Of a stretch of DNA of 63,085 nt, positions 42,223 through 52,600 are shown in pieces (within the stretch, counting starts at the first letter, position 1; the number at the start of each line of letters is the position of its first letter). This DNA comes from Polynucleobacter sp. 31A-FELB. GTDB taxonomy: Bacteria; Pseudomonadota; Gammaproteobacteria; Burkholderiales; Burkholderiaceae. The DNA is taken from positions 1 through 63,085 of the forward strand of contig NZ_JACVOO010000012.1 in NCBI RefSeq assembly GCF_018882405.1, in the 5' to 3' direction. The notes below the pieces were generated by a model that was given only the letters and a program-made list of their open reading frames with translations, was not told the DNA's origin and made no database searches. The translations under genes and the position numbers were made by a program.

Positions 42223-44037
42223 ATGACAACAGTAGCTGAACTTACACCAGAGCAGCGGGCCGATTTATATGCCCAAGTGGGTGATGCAATGAATAATCCT
42301 GGTTTTGACTATGACGGTCATGTGAGAGCCAATACGGTTAACGGAGTATTCATCAGACCTGTTCATACTCCCACTCCAATAAATGACCCTCAAACCCAGC
42401 CGGTAAGTGGCGGTAGCTCAAATACTCCTGTAAGTCCAGGTAGTAGTTCTACTATTTCCAATCTTAGTGAGGCGGAGTTAGCTGATTTATATAGTCAGGT
42501 TGGGGATGCCATGTTTGCGCCCGCATTTAATTATTTGGCTCACATTGCTGGTAATACTGTGAATGGCGTATTTACTCCCCCTGTGTATATTCCATCAAAT
42601 ACTAGTTCCTTGCTTTCTTTACCCGCTATTAATTCAGCTGCTTACCAACAGCTATTAATAGAGACTGGTGGTGCTTCAGCAAATCCTGGCTTTAACTATG
42701 CCGCTCATCTTGCTGCCACTGTTAGTCAGTCGAGATTTGATTTAAGTTACGATGACGTCATCAGAATCATTGCGGAATCTGGCAATACCAATTTTTCTAA
42801 TTTTGATTTAGCTGCCTATCGGAGCTCTACTGGCAGTACTGTCGGCCTGGGCAATAATTTTGCCAGTATCACCGCTGCTAGTGTTGCTGCGAATCAAATA
42901 CGGCAGGCAGTCAATTTGCAAATGCCAGAGCCTGGCTCGGCTGAGTATCGTGCACTGTCCGAAGAAACTGGTGGCGCCTCAGAGTCCCCTGGATTTAATT
43001 ACGCAGCCCATGTTGCGGCAATTACCAGTCAAACTATTTTGACTTCATTAAGTTATGCCGAAGTGATGACACTTATCGCTGAAACAGGCAGATCTAATTT
43101 CAGTGATTTTGACTTGGTGGCCCATCAACGAGAAAAGCTGAGTGTTAATCTGCTGATTGATCGCTTAGCAATTAATCCGATTGATTCATCAAGCACTGTC
43201 CCAAATGCAGGCTCTGAGGAATATCAGGCAATTCTTGTAGAAACCGGTTTGAGTGATTTAACAAATTTCGATTACGCCGCCTATCTTGCTGCAAAGCGTG
43301 AAGCCCAATTAGCCTTAAGTACGCTCTACGGATCAGCTGATGATGATGTCATTGTGATCACTGAAGTAGAGGGTAAAAGTATTGTGGTAACAGGCGCTGG
43401 TGACGATGTAGTGACAGCCTCTGTATTAGATGATATTTTAATTGGTGGTGCAGGCTTTGATGAACTAGATGGTGGCGTAGGACTTGATAGAGCAGTCTTT
43501 ACTGGTGCACTCAGTGACTATCAAATCAGCAGATCTTCAGACGAAATTTCTATTGTCGATAATCAGACAACTCGAGATGGTGCTGATTCCTTACGCAATG
43601 TGGAGCGCCTAAGTTTTTCTGATAGCGTCTTAGCATTCGATATTGATCCCAATCAAACTGCTGGATCAGTTTATATGCTCTACCAAGCTACTTTTAATAG
43701 AACACCAGACGCTGAAGGAATAGGTTACTGGATTAGCCAGGTAGACAATGGCGCTGACATTACACAAGATGTTGCAGCTTTTTTTACCACCAGTAATGAG
43801 TTCGTTGCTAAGTATGGGGCCAATCCTACAAACGCTTCATATGTCGATAATTTGTATTTAAATGTTTTGGGCCGACCCGGTGAAGTGGACGGGGTTGCCT
43901 ATTGGAATCAATTACTCAACGCTGGAATAGTGACCAAGGCTTATGTGTTGGAGCAATTTGCAACGCTTGCTGAAGGGGCTCAATTGGTTGCTCCTGCTAT
44001 TGCCAATGGTATTGCCTATCAGGAGTGGGTGGGCTAA
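42223..44037 (+). CDS. Secreted repeat protein with C-terminal DUF4214
   Basis: 604 residues from ATG 42223. The N-terminal 350 residues contain about five copies of a 45-60-residue unit with the core FNYAAHLAA (for example ADLYAQVGDAMNNPGFDYDG, then ETGGASANPGFNYAAHLAAT). An RTX-like block (TGAGDDVVTASVLDDILIGG) and a DUF4214 module follow. This DUF4214 copy is diverged from the 441-bp set. The repeats suggest binding or assembly; no family recognised. Confidence 0.75.
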   Translation: MTTVAELTPEQRADLYAQVGDAMNNPGFDYDGHVRANTVNGVFIRPVHTPTPINDPQTQPVSGGSSNTPVSPGSSSTISNLSEAELADLYSQVGDAMFAPAFNYLAHIAGNTVNGVFTPPVYIPSNTSSLLSLPAINSAAYQQLLIETGGASANPGFNYAAHLAATVSQSRFDLSYDDVIRIIAESGNTNFSNFDLAAYRSSTGSTVGLGNNFASITAASVAANQIRQAVNLQMPEPGSAEYRALSEETGGASESPGFNYAAHVAAITSQTILTSLSYAEVMTLIAETGRSNFSDFDLVAHQREKLSVNLLIDRLAINPIDSSSTVPNAGSEEYQAILVETGLSDLTNFDYAAYLAAKREAQLALSTLYGSADDDVIVITEVEGKSIVVTGAGDDVVTASVLDDILIGGAGFDELDGGVGLDRAVFTGALSDYQISRSSDEISIVDNQTTRDGADSLRNVERLSFSDSVLAFDIDPNQTAGSVYMLYQATFNRTPDAEGIGYWISQVDNGADITQDVAAFFTTSNEFVAKYGANPTNASYVDNLYLNVLGRPGEVDGVAYWNQLLNAGIVTKAYVLEQFATLAEGAQLVAPAIANGIAYQEWVG

Positions 44038-44039
44038 GA

Positions 44040-45992
44040 ATGACAAGCATCGTCTCTGGTCCGTTAAATTATTCTGGTACCTTTACCTACGCTGCTGGAA
44101 ATGATTTTTCATATGCAGTTCGGTACCTTTATTCAGAAGATTTAAATAGTGACGGACTTGACGAGTTAATTTTTGCTGGCTTTGAGACTCAGCCAAATAC
44201 ACCATCATCTTATACAAACACTCAGGTATCCATTTTTGGATGGAGCAATGGAAATTTTGTAAACCTGACTAGCCAGTGGTTGCCTAATGGCGCTAATTTA
44301 GTCGAGGGGGTTGGAGATATTGTATTTGGAGACTTTAATGGGGATGGTCGAGTAGATGCATACTTATCTGGGAATGCAGATATGGAGTATGAGGTCCACT
44401 CCTATGCCCTACTCAATCAAGGCAATTACTTTATTAGGCAAGATTTAGGAATTACTAAGTGGGAGCATGGTGTTGCATCAGGAGATATTAATCGTGATGG
44501 TTTTGTTGATGTTGTCCCAGCTGGTTATATTCACCCCTCAGCTTTTTATCTTGGTGGAAATAGCGGGTTAACAAAACAATTAGTGGGCGATGGTAATAAC
44601 TTTAATAGTTACGAGACATTTGCTTCGGGTATCACGTTTGCAGATTTTTTGGGTAACGGTTCTCAGAGAGCAATAGTTGTCGATAGCGCAACTGCTGTAA
44701 ATTCTAGCGATACTTCACTAGTTTCGGTTGTGTTAGATCCCACGGGAAATGTTCAAGGATTTAAATACATTTCAACACTGCCAATACCAAGACTGGAATT
44801 GCCACAATATGGGGTGATAAATCCAAATTATGACAATAGTCACGATGTTCGAGTGAGAGCAATAGACTTCTCAAACGACGGTTTAATGGATGCAATTGTT
44901 TTTAGTCGTGCAGGTTGGGATGGAAGTCAATGGCCAACAAAATCTCAAGTTCAATTTTTGCAGAATATAGGCAATGGTCAATTTGATGACGTTACTACAA
45001 GCAGATTAATTGGATATGAACTTAATAGTAATGTCGCATACACGCCTATTATTGAAGACATTAATTTTGATGGGCTTCCAGATATTTTTCTGAGTGAGGC
45101 TAGTTGGAGTAATGTATATCGGTCAACGTCCATTCTCATTGCACAACAAGATGGAAGTTATGTAGATACCGCTAGGCAGCAACTGTCATCCTATATTACC
45201 AACCAAGAAGGCATTGCAAGTCTAGTTAAGGGGCCCAACAATCAATTTTATATGGTGGTTGAAAGACAAGTACGAGGTGGTGATGCCAGTGTGAGCACCG
45301 TGGCATTGTCTTTTCCTGAAAGAGAGAACTCTGAATCACTTGCTGGAACAATTTATAGTGACGTCATTTTTGGGTTAGGCGGAAACGACTCGATTTCAGG
45401 TGAAGAGGGAGATGATGTCATTGATGGTGGAAGCGGCATTGATTTAGCTGTTTATTTAGGCTTAGCTACTGAATACATTTTCAGAATCAATGTTTCAAAT
45501 ACTGAAGTCTCCGATGTTATGCCCAATCGTGATGGTACCGATACCCTCACCAACATCGAACGCCTCGCCTTCTCCGACATCAACGTAGCCCTCGACATCG
45601 GCCCTTCTCAAAATGCTGGTTCAGTCTATATGCTCTATAAAGCAGCCTTTAATAGAGCCCCAGATGAAGGTGGTATGGGTTACTGGTTAGCCCAAAAAGA
45701 TGGTGGAGCTAATATCGTGACCAATATCGCCCAAGGCTTTGTCAATAGCGGTGAATTTACCGCTAAATATGGTGCTAACCCAACAAACGCCAGTTACGTA
45801 GATAAGCTCTATCTCAATGTATTAGGTAGAGCAGGAGAAGCAGAAGGCGTAGCCTACTGGAACCAACAGTTAGATGCAGGCAATATCAGTAAAGCTGCTG
45901 TCCTAGTGCAATTTGCCACCCTAGCTGAGGGAGCATCCCTCGTAGCAGACCTGATTGCCAATGGGATACCGTATACAGAGTGGGTGGGCTAG
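44040..45992 (+). CDS. FG-GAP/VCBS-like secreted protein with C-terminal DUF4214
   Basis: 650 residues from ATG 44040, 2 bases after the previous stop, so the genes are coupled. Calcium-binding FG-GAP-type repeats are seen: EDLNSDGLDELIFAG, GDFNGDGRVDAYLSG, GDINRDGFVDVVPAG, IDFSNDGLMDAIVFS, EDINFDGLPDIFLSE. These form a beta-propeller, often adhesive. RTX-like GLGGNDSISGEEGDDVIDGG and the 441-bp DUF4214 module follow. Confidence 0.85.
   Translation: MTSIVSGPLNYSGTFTYAAGNDFSYAVRYLYSEDLNSDGLDELIFAGFETQPNTPSSYTNTQVSIFGWSNGNFVNLTSQWLPNGANLVEGVGDIVFGDFNGDGRVDAYLSGNADMEYEVHSYALLNQGNYFIRQDLGITKWEHGVASGDINRDGFVDVVPAGYIHPSAFYLGGNSGLTKQLVGDGNNFNSYETFASGITFADFLGNGSQRAIVVDSATAVNSSDTSLVSVVLDPTGNVQGFKYISTLPIPRLELPQYGVINPNYDNSHDVRVRAIDFSNDGLMDAIVFSRAGWDGSQWPTKSQVQFLQNIGNGQFDDVTTSRLIGYELNSNVAYTPIIEDINFDGLPDIFLSEASWSNVYRSTSILIAQQDGSYVDTARQQLSSYITNQEGIASLVKGPNNQFYMVVERQVRGGDASVSTVALSFPERENSESLAGTIYSDVIFGLGGNDSISGEEGDDVIDGGSGIDLAVYLGLATEYIFRINVSNTEVSDVMPNRDGTDTLTNIERLAFSDINVALDIGPSQNAGSVYMLYKAAFNRAPDEGGMGYWLAQKDGGANIVTNIAQGFVNSGEFTAKYGANPTNASYVDKLYLNVLGRAGEAEGVAYWNQQLDAGNISKAAVLVQFATLAEGASLVADLIANGIPYTEWVG
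45552..45992 (+). repeat. 441-bp DUF4214 3' module, copy 2
   Basis: Second near-identical copy. It shares its last part (AEGVAYWNQQLDAGNISKAA) with copy 3 rather than copy 1. Confidence 0.85.
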
Positions 45993-46029
45993 CTAGAGGG
46001 GCTTTTGGAACCTATAATTAGACCTAGAT

Positions 46030-47370
46030 ATGTCAATTGAGATAACTAATACCCAAGCCTATCCTTACTCAGCGGTTGTCTATGTTCGATCGACATTTTC
46101 CGATGGGCGGATTAGCATTGGTTCAGGAGCTTTGGTGGGTAAGAATGATGTTCTTACCGCAACCCATGTTATCTACCAACCGGATCATGGCGGCTATGCG
46201 ACCTCTGTCCAAGTTTTCCCGGGGGCTGACTTTAATGGCACGCGCTCCGTTTTAGAGTCCTCTCCGTATGGCAGTTTTTACACTGGCTCAACCTTAGCTT
46301 TCCCATCCGAAGTTTTTAGCGACAGCAATAACGGTACGACTTCTTGGCTTGAGGTGCCCTCTGATATTGCCCTTTTAGGACTCACGCAGCCAGTTGGATT
46401 TACAACGGGTTGGTTTGGTTTAACAAGCGGACAAAATCAACTGCAGTGGGCAACTGAGCTCGGCTATCCAGTTGAGGGTACGGGGATGATGAGTGCTGAT
46501 GTCTTTACCCATTCCACAAATGGACGTTGGATTTCTTCATATAGTCATTTTGGTAGCGGATCCTTGGGGGCGGGCAGCTCCGGCGGTCCCTTGTACATAG
46601 ACAATAATAATTTGCCAGCCATTATTGGCGTAAAAAGTTCTGGTAACTCAGAGGTCAATTATTGGGCTGATGTTGATTTCAAATACGCCGTTTTGCAGGA
46701 TGCAATTCTTTCAAATGATCACTTGATTGGTGGCTCATTCTTAATTACTGGTACTAATGACAATGATCGCTTAATTGGTACCCAAACCAATCGCGTCATC
46801 GATGGCTTATCTGGAATTGATACTGTTGTTTACACCGTTCCGCTTGCACAAGCCGATATATTCACAACAGGAAATCATCAAACCAATGTCATGAGCGTGA
46901 CGAGAAGCTCCTCTGGAGATACGCTTACTAACATCGAACGCCTCGCCTTCTCCGACATCAACGTAGCCCTCGACATCGGCCCTTCTCAAAATGCTGGTTC
47001 AGTCTATATGCTCTATAAAGCAGCCTTTAATAGAGCCCCAGATGAAGGTGGTATGGGTTACTGGTTAGCCCAAAAAGATGGTGGAGCTAATATCGTGACT
47101 GATATCGCTCAAGGCTTTGTCAATAGCGGTGAATTTACCGCTAAATATGGTGCTAACCCAACAAACGCCAGTTACGTAGATAAGCTCTATCTCAATGTAT
47201 TAGGTAGAGCAGGAGAAGCAGAAGGCGTAGCCTACTGGAACCAACAGTTAGATGCAGGCAATATCAGTAAAGCTGCTGTCCTAGTGCAATTTGCCACCCT
47301 AGCTGAGGGAGCATCCCTCGTAGCAGACCTGATTGCCAATGGCATTGCTTATGAGGAGTGGGTGGGGTAG
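46030..47370 (+). CDS. Trypsin-like (S1/V8-type) protease with C-terminal DUF4214
   Basis: 446 residues. The protease domain (about 1-235) shows His in LTATHVIYQ, Asp in PSDIALLGL and Ser in AGSSGGPLYI, so the triad is complete. A short RTX-like stretch (TNDNDRLIGTQTNRVIDGLS) leads to the 441-bp DUF4214 module. Second protease in this locus, from an unrelated family. Probably secreted or surface-held. Confidence 0.88.
   Translation: MSIEITNTQAYPYSAVVYVRSTFSDGRISIGSGALVGKNDVLTATHVIYQPDHGGYATSVQVFPGADFNGTRSVLESSPYGSFYTGSTLAFPSEVFSDSNNGTTSWLEVPSDIALLGLTQPVGFTTGWFGLTSGQNQLQWATELGYPVEGTGMMSADVFTHSTNGRWISSYSHFGSGSLGAGSSGGPLYIDNNNLPAIIGVKSSGNSEVNYWADVDFKYAVLQDAILSNDHLIGGSFLITGTNDNDRLIGTQTNRVIDGLSGIDTVVYTVPLAQADIFTTGNHQTNVMSVTRSSSGDTLTNIERLAFSDINVALDIGPSQNAGSVYMLYKAAFNRAPDEGGMGYWLAQKDGGANIVTDIAQGFVNSGEFTAKYGANPTNASYVDKLYLNVLGRAGEAEGVAYWNQQLDAGNISKAAVLVQFATLAEGASLVADLIANGIAYEEWVG
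46930..47370 (+). repeat. 441-bp DUF4214 3' module, copy 3
   Basis: Third near-identical copy, ending at the stop codon of the S1-type protease. Confidence 0.85.
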
Positions 47371-47449
47371 GGGCTTATTTTAGGCTTGTACCGAACCGAG
47401 GTAAAATAGGGATATTCTGTATAGGTCCCTATTACCCGAAGGTATTGCA

Positions 47450-47689
47450 ATGAACAAATTACTCCCTATTCTTCTTTTAAGTGCTGGATTTCTGACTGCT
47501 TGCGGTAGTACTTATTCTTATCAGCCAGCATCTGATATGCAAAAGTTTTATGCAGATAAGCTTAGTTGCGAAAATCTGTACACCTTAGGTTTTAATATTT
47601 GGGGTAATAAGGTCTACGGTGATATTTACAAAGAAGGTCCAGCTAGAGACTGCATGATGTCTAGAGGCTACCAGTCTAGTACCTTATAA
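47450..47689 (+). CDS. Small lipoprotein
   Basis: 79 residues with a signal peptide and lipobox (LLLSAGFLTAC-GS, Cys18). The mature part is short, with two further Cys (LSCENL, RDCMMSRG) that could form a disulphide. An inverted repeat AATAGGGA/TCCCTATT (47405-47433) lies just upstream. Function unknown. Confidence 0.85.
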   Translation: MNKLLPILLLSAGFLTACGSTYSYQPASDMQKFYADKLSCENLYTLGFNIWGNKVYGDIYKEGPARDCMMSRGYQSSTL

Positions 47690-47700
47690 TTTCAAGTTAA

Positions 47701-47776
47701 GCCCCTTTAGCTCATCTGGTAGAGCAACTGATTTGTAATCAGTAGGTGGTCTGTTCGAGTCGGACAAGGGGCACCA
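47701..47776 (+). tRNA. tRNA-Thr (anticodon TGT)
   Basis: Full cloverleaf: acceptor GCCCCTT/AAGGGGC, D-stem GCTC/GAGC, anticodon stem ACTGA/TCAGT with loop TTTGTAA (anticodon TGT, Thr), T-stem GTCTG/CGGAC around TTCGAGT, and an encoded CCA end. Confidence 0.95.
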
Positions 47777-47822
47777 TCAAATTCGTCAGAGCTATTTTTT
47801 TACAGCTCTTTCTGATGCAAAA

Positions 47823-47855
47823 AAGCCACCAAGTTGAACTTGGTGGCTTTTTGTT
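47823..47855. terminator. Bidirectional terminator after tRNA-Thr
   Basis: AAGCCACCAAG-TTGAA-CTTGGTGGCTT with A and T runs; serves tRNA-Thr on the plus strand and the convergent gene 47873-49459. Confidence 0.88.
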
Positions 47856-47872
47856 TTTACGACGTTTGATTA

Positions 47873-49459
47873 TTAAATAATCGTGATCTCGCCATTTTGT
47901 GGCCCAATTGCAAAGTCTGCATAAACCCCGGTCAGTTTGACTACTGCATCGCCTGTATCCAAGACTGTTTGCGCATCATTGGCAATGACATAGGTATCTC
48001 TATCAAAAGTGAAATAACCCGTTTTGTTAGCGCCAATTGCATTGGCTGCTGCAACCAGTGCCGCTGCAATATTAGGTGCCAAAATAACGCTACGACTTAC
48101 ATCGGTGACTGTCGTTGAGGTATTGATTGCACGCAGGTCCAGAATGTCTCCACCGCTTGCATTGCTTAAGGTGGTGAGCTCAGTCAAAAGTGCAGACAAG
48201 GTTGCCCCAGTGCCAATGACAACAGTATCAACGCCTAAACCTGAAAGATCGGCTGATTGATTGAGTGCATTAAATTGAACGCTATCAATACCAATTCCTG
48301 TAGTTGCAGAAGAGTCATTTGCATTCAGGATGATGATGTCGTTACCTATGCCACCTGTAACCACGCCTTCTCTAGCGTTATTGGTAATGATGCTACCGCC
48401 ACGTCCCGCCATGATCGTTAAGCCTGTGTAGGTCACAATCACATTGCTGCCAGCTACCGAGTCATCTTCACCGGCTGTGAGGATTAATTTTCCAGTTGCC
48501 AGTGAACCATCAATAGTGGCAAGACTAGACGGAAGGGTAATCCGAATAGGGGAGGTAGCTGAAGTATTGGCATCAAAGTTTTCAAGCGTAAATTGTTTTG
48601 CGCCACTAATATTGATTTGTACTGTGCGATCTAACTCATCAATGTAGTCAAGGATGGTGTTACCAATGCCATCAGCTGCTACGCCCCCTGAAATAATATT
48701 GACTGATTCCATGTGCGCTGATGTGAATGACTGCAGTACGTCTGCTACTGCAGAAGTGCTGGTATTGGCAAAAGTAACCTTAGAAGAATGAAGGGAAAGG
48801 CGGGTATTAGCGACAAATTCCTGAACATTGCCATAATCTGTTGCACCGGTACCCTGCATCACTAATTGAACACCATTTCCATCTACATTGGTTACTACCG
48901 AGGTTCCATGGGACCGATGATCGCCTGTTAAGGTCAAAATAGCGCCAGAGTTCACAGCCGCTGCTAGAGTAGCTTCAGCTGCAATCGCTGATGTTGCTTT
49001 AGATGTTACGTTGTTAAAGGCAGTTCTGGCTATGCTGGTGTCATCGCTATGAAGATCCACGGCAAAGAATTCACCAACCTGTACTTTATTTTGAACTAAC
49101 AGTCCATCATCCGTACCAACTTGTGTAAATGCTGCATTTGTCACATTAAAGACAACATCTGAAAAGGTTTGTGCTCCGGAGTTGATTTGTCCAACCCAAT
49201 AAGATAGGCCAGATGCATCAGGCAAGCGGTTCAGTACATTGATGTATAGCTTGGATACTTGCTCAGTCGTGGTGAGATTGCCATATTCCGCTACAAATTC
49301 AGGGGTGGTCGCAAACTGGGCGGCGATTTGATAGGGGCTGACACCGCTTTCAAGTTGGCCAATCCAGTACTGGAAGCCACTGGCATCAGGCGCACGCCCA
49401 AAAAAACCAACATAAAGTTCTGCTACTGTGTCTTGATTTGCTTGTGAGGCGCCAGCCAT
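47873..49459 (-). CDS. DUF4214 surface protein with S-layer-like C-terminal region
   Basis: 528 residues from ATG 49459 (AAGGAA upstream), preferred to the much longer frame. Two DUF4214 repeats (AELYVGFFGRAPDASGFQYW, KLYINVLNRLPDASGLSYWV) occupy about 1-130. A beta-rich Ala/Thr/Ser region follows with RTX-like GGIGNDIIILNAND. The C-terminal GYFTFDRDTYVIAND ... VVKLTGVY block resembles V2 and 37265-38650. It shows what an intact protein of the V type looks like: a DUF4214 N-terminus fused to a variable beta domain. It lacks the LTTGIDT junction. Confidence 0.8.
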   Translation of the reverse strand: MAGASQANQDTVAELYVGFFGRAPDASGFQYWIGQLESGVSPYQIAAQFATTPEFVAEYGNLTTTEQVSKLYINVLNRLPDASGLSYWVGQINSGAQTFSDVVFNVTNAAFTQVGTDDGLLVQNKVQVGEFFAVDLHSDDTSIARTAFNNVTSKATSAIAAEATLAAAVNSGAILTLTGDHRSHGTSVVTNVDGNGVQLVMQGTGATDYGNVQEFVANTRLSLHSSKVTFANTSTSAVADVLQSFTSAHMESVNIISGGVAADGIGNTILDYIDELDRTVQINISGAKQFTLENFDANTSATSPIRITLPSSLATIDGSLATGKLILTAGEDDSVAGSNVIVTYTGLTIMAGRGGSIITNNAREGVVTGGIGNDIIILNANDSSATTGIGIDSVQFNALNQSADLSGLGVDTVVIGTGATLSALLTELTTLSNASGGDILDLRAINTSTTVTDVSRSVILAPNIAAALVAAANAIGANKTGYFTFDRDTYVIANDAQTVLDTGDAVVKLTGVYADFAIGPQNGEITII

Positions 49460-49663
49460 GATGATTCCTTGAGTATTTATTGAGGCTCTATTATTGCTCT
49501 TTAATTGGTCGGCCACACTGCTCGGGTATTCCCTAATGAGATTGGCGCTGAATTCAGCCCTAAGTTGGTACATGTGATGATTTCCTAAAGCTACCAAGTG
49601 ATATTCTTAGCTAGTTTTCCCGACACCCCAACTTTTATTACCCAATACTGCCAGGAGCATTCG

Positions 49664-52600
49664 ATGCACACCATATTTGTTACTAATCTCAATGATTCTG
49701 GAGTGGGCTCTTTACGAGCTGCTTTACTTGCGGCAAATGCAGATCGAGCTGACAGTCCGGTAGTAATCAAATTTTCTGTTGCAGGAACCATTAACCTCGA
49801 ATCTGCTTTGCCACGCATTACTAATAGCATGCTGATTGATGCGACTTCAGCACCGGGTTATGTGAGCGGAGGCGCCCCAGCAGTAACGTTAAATTTTAAT
49901 AACTTTACTGGACTAGATTTTGCATTAGGGTCTAACGGCTCCAAATTAATCGGCCTCGCACTGGGTAATTCTTCCAGTCATGGTATCTCGCTTCATGGAA
50001 GCAACATTACATTAGATAAAAACTATATTGGTTTAACTGCAAATGGTGGTGATTTAGGTAATGACGGGGATGGAATTTTCATCACAGCATTATCAGTGGG
50101 CAATCATATTGGCTTGAATGATTCTCATGTTTCAGGTGTGATCGGTAACGTCATCTCCTTTAACAATGGCAATGGAATTAGCATTCATGGATCATCTGGA
50201 AATATCCTCGTAGCCAATCGGATTGGTACTAGTGCAGATGGTAATACAGCGCATGGTAATTTCTTAGCAGGTATCCATATTACCGATGGTGCTTCCAATA
50301 ACACTATTGGCGGAACAGTGTATGTGGACGCGGCAACCGGGCAGGTAAATAATCCTACCGGTGATAAAGGCACTGTTCCTGGTGTTTTTGTTGTACCGCC
50401 ACTAGGCAACCTTATCTCAGGCAACAGTGGTGATGGCGTACTGATCGATACTCAATCCCAGAACAACGTTTTAAATGGAAACTTTATCGGCACTGCTGCT
50501 AACGGTGATAGTGCATTAGGTAATGGCCGCGATGGCGTTCACATTTTAGGCGCTGATAATAATTCACTGATTGGATGTGAATTTGTCGATCAACCTTTTG
50601 TGTATTACAACGTAGTCAGTGGTAATGCATGGAATGGCTTGCATATTACTGATTCAGATAATGTCATAGTCCAAGCAAACTTCTTTGGTATCGGCGCCAA
50701 TAACGCCTCTTTGGTCGGTAATGGCCGCAATGGTATTTTGGTCGATGGAAATTCTCAAGGCGCGACTGTTGGTGGTGTGATCCCACTCGGAAATGTCTCT
50801 GGCGGCAATGGTCAGAATGGTATCCATGTGACAGATGTGGCTAGTGGTTTCACAACCTTTAATACCTTTGGTGGTTTATTTGCCTTTCAAGGTGCAGCTC
50901 CCAATGGCGATAATGGTTTGCTGATCGACTCAACCGGCGGCAATCAGTTAGTTCGCACCAATGTATTTTCAGGCAACTTGGGTAACGGCATTCGACTCGC
51001 GGGTGATGCCTCTGGTATTACTATCGACCCCAATATTGTCGGGATGAATACAGTTGGCAATGCTGCATTACCTAATTTTCAGGATGGCCTGTCTATTAGT
51101 AATACAGCGCACAACATTACCGTGGGTGGCTATACGCAATCCGTTATTCCGCAAAACGCATTTTCTGGCAATTTAGGTTATGGAATTGCGCTGTATGGCA
51201 ATGTCTATGACATCAATATCTTTAATAGTGCTGTTGGCTTGGATGTTTTAAAAGCCGCTGCTGTTGGTAATGGGGCTGGCGGAATTTTATATGCCTCTAG
51301 TGGAAGTGGAAATGTCATTGGTGGCATTTCATCCCCGAACCCTTTGCAGCCAATTGCAAATTACATTGGTGGAAATAATGGCGATGGCTTGATATTGCTC
51401 TACGGTACAAGTGATGCTACCGTGATGAATAATATTTTTGGAATGGATCGCTTCGGTCTTCCGATTGTGCCAAATTCTGGACAAGCATTGGCTCTGAATG
51501 GTGCGTTCGGCAATAATGTAGTCGGTAATGTTGGCGGCAATGCTGGCGACATTCAATTGGGATTACAGCCCCAGTCACCCTATGCGCAAATTGAATCCTT
51601 GTATGTTGGATATTATGGCCGCGCTGCTGATCCAGAAGGTATAGACTACTGGATGGGTGAAGCGCTAGCGGGTTTGCTTGAAGGCGAGTCTCTCACGTCA
51701 ATCATGGAGAGCATCTCCGATGCATTTGCAACTTCTTCAGAAAATGCACCTTATTCAGCATTGGCAACACAGACGCTCAACCCAGCCAATCAGCAACAAG
51801 TTGATTTAGCAAACGCATTTATTGAGCAGACATACATTAATTTGTTTAACCGTAACCCCGATGCTGCTGGTCAACAATATTGGGTCAATCAGTTATTCGC
51901 TGGAAATATCCAATTTGGAGATATTGTTTACACGATTGCATCATCTGCAGCGCAAAACGATCATTCTGTTCTTTGGAATAAGCTCAATGCCGCTTCTTAT
52001 TTCACTGAGAATTTATCAAGCGCTGGCATTACCGATCCTTCAGGCAGCGCGATGCAAGATGCTGTTGCGGGGGTTATTAACTTAAGCACCTCTTATGCTT
52101 CCCGTGCTGGCACTGATATTTATTCTGGTATTAGCATTGACGGCAGAACACAAAATTCTATTTTTACCGAAACATTTATTACTGGAGTGCGCGGAGATTA
52201 TGACGGTAACGTTGTCCTGACTGGCGATCAAGTTATTGTGAATTCTGGCGGTAATACTCAGGCCATCCTTTATCGCGGACCGATTGATGACACGGCTATA
52301 GGTAGGGTCTATGCTTTAAATCCAAGCTTTGCTAACCAAACTGTTGTGAGCTCTACTTTTTACGGCCCCAATACTTCTGTATTTGATAGAACTATCCCTA
52401 TCGGTGAGGTTCGTGCTGTTGGTAGCTATGTGATTTCTGAGGATACTGGTGTACGAAATCATGGCATGCTATACGAAGGAACCATTGATGGAACGAATGG
52501 AACATGGACGCAAATTGATGTCCCTTCGAGCTTAGTTGGTGGGCAAAAGGTGGTGGATACAATCCTGCACAGCACCATGGGTGATTTTGCGGTCGGCAAT

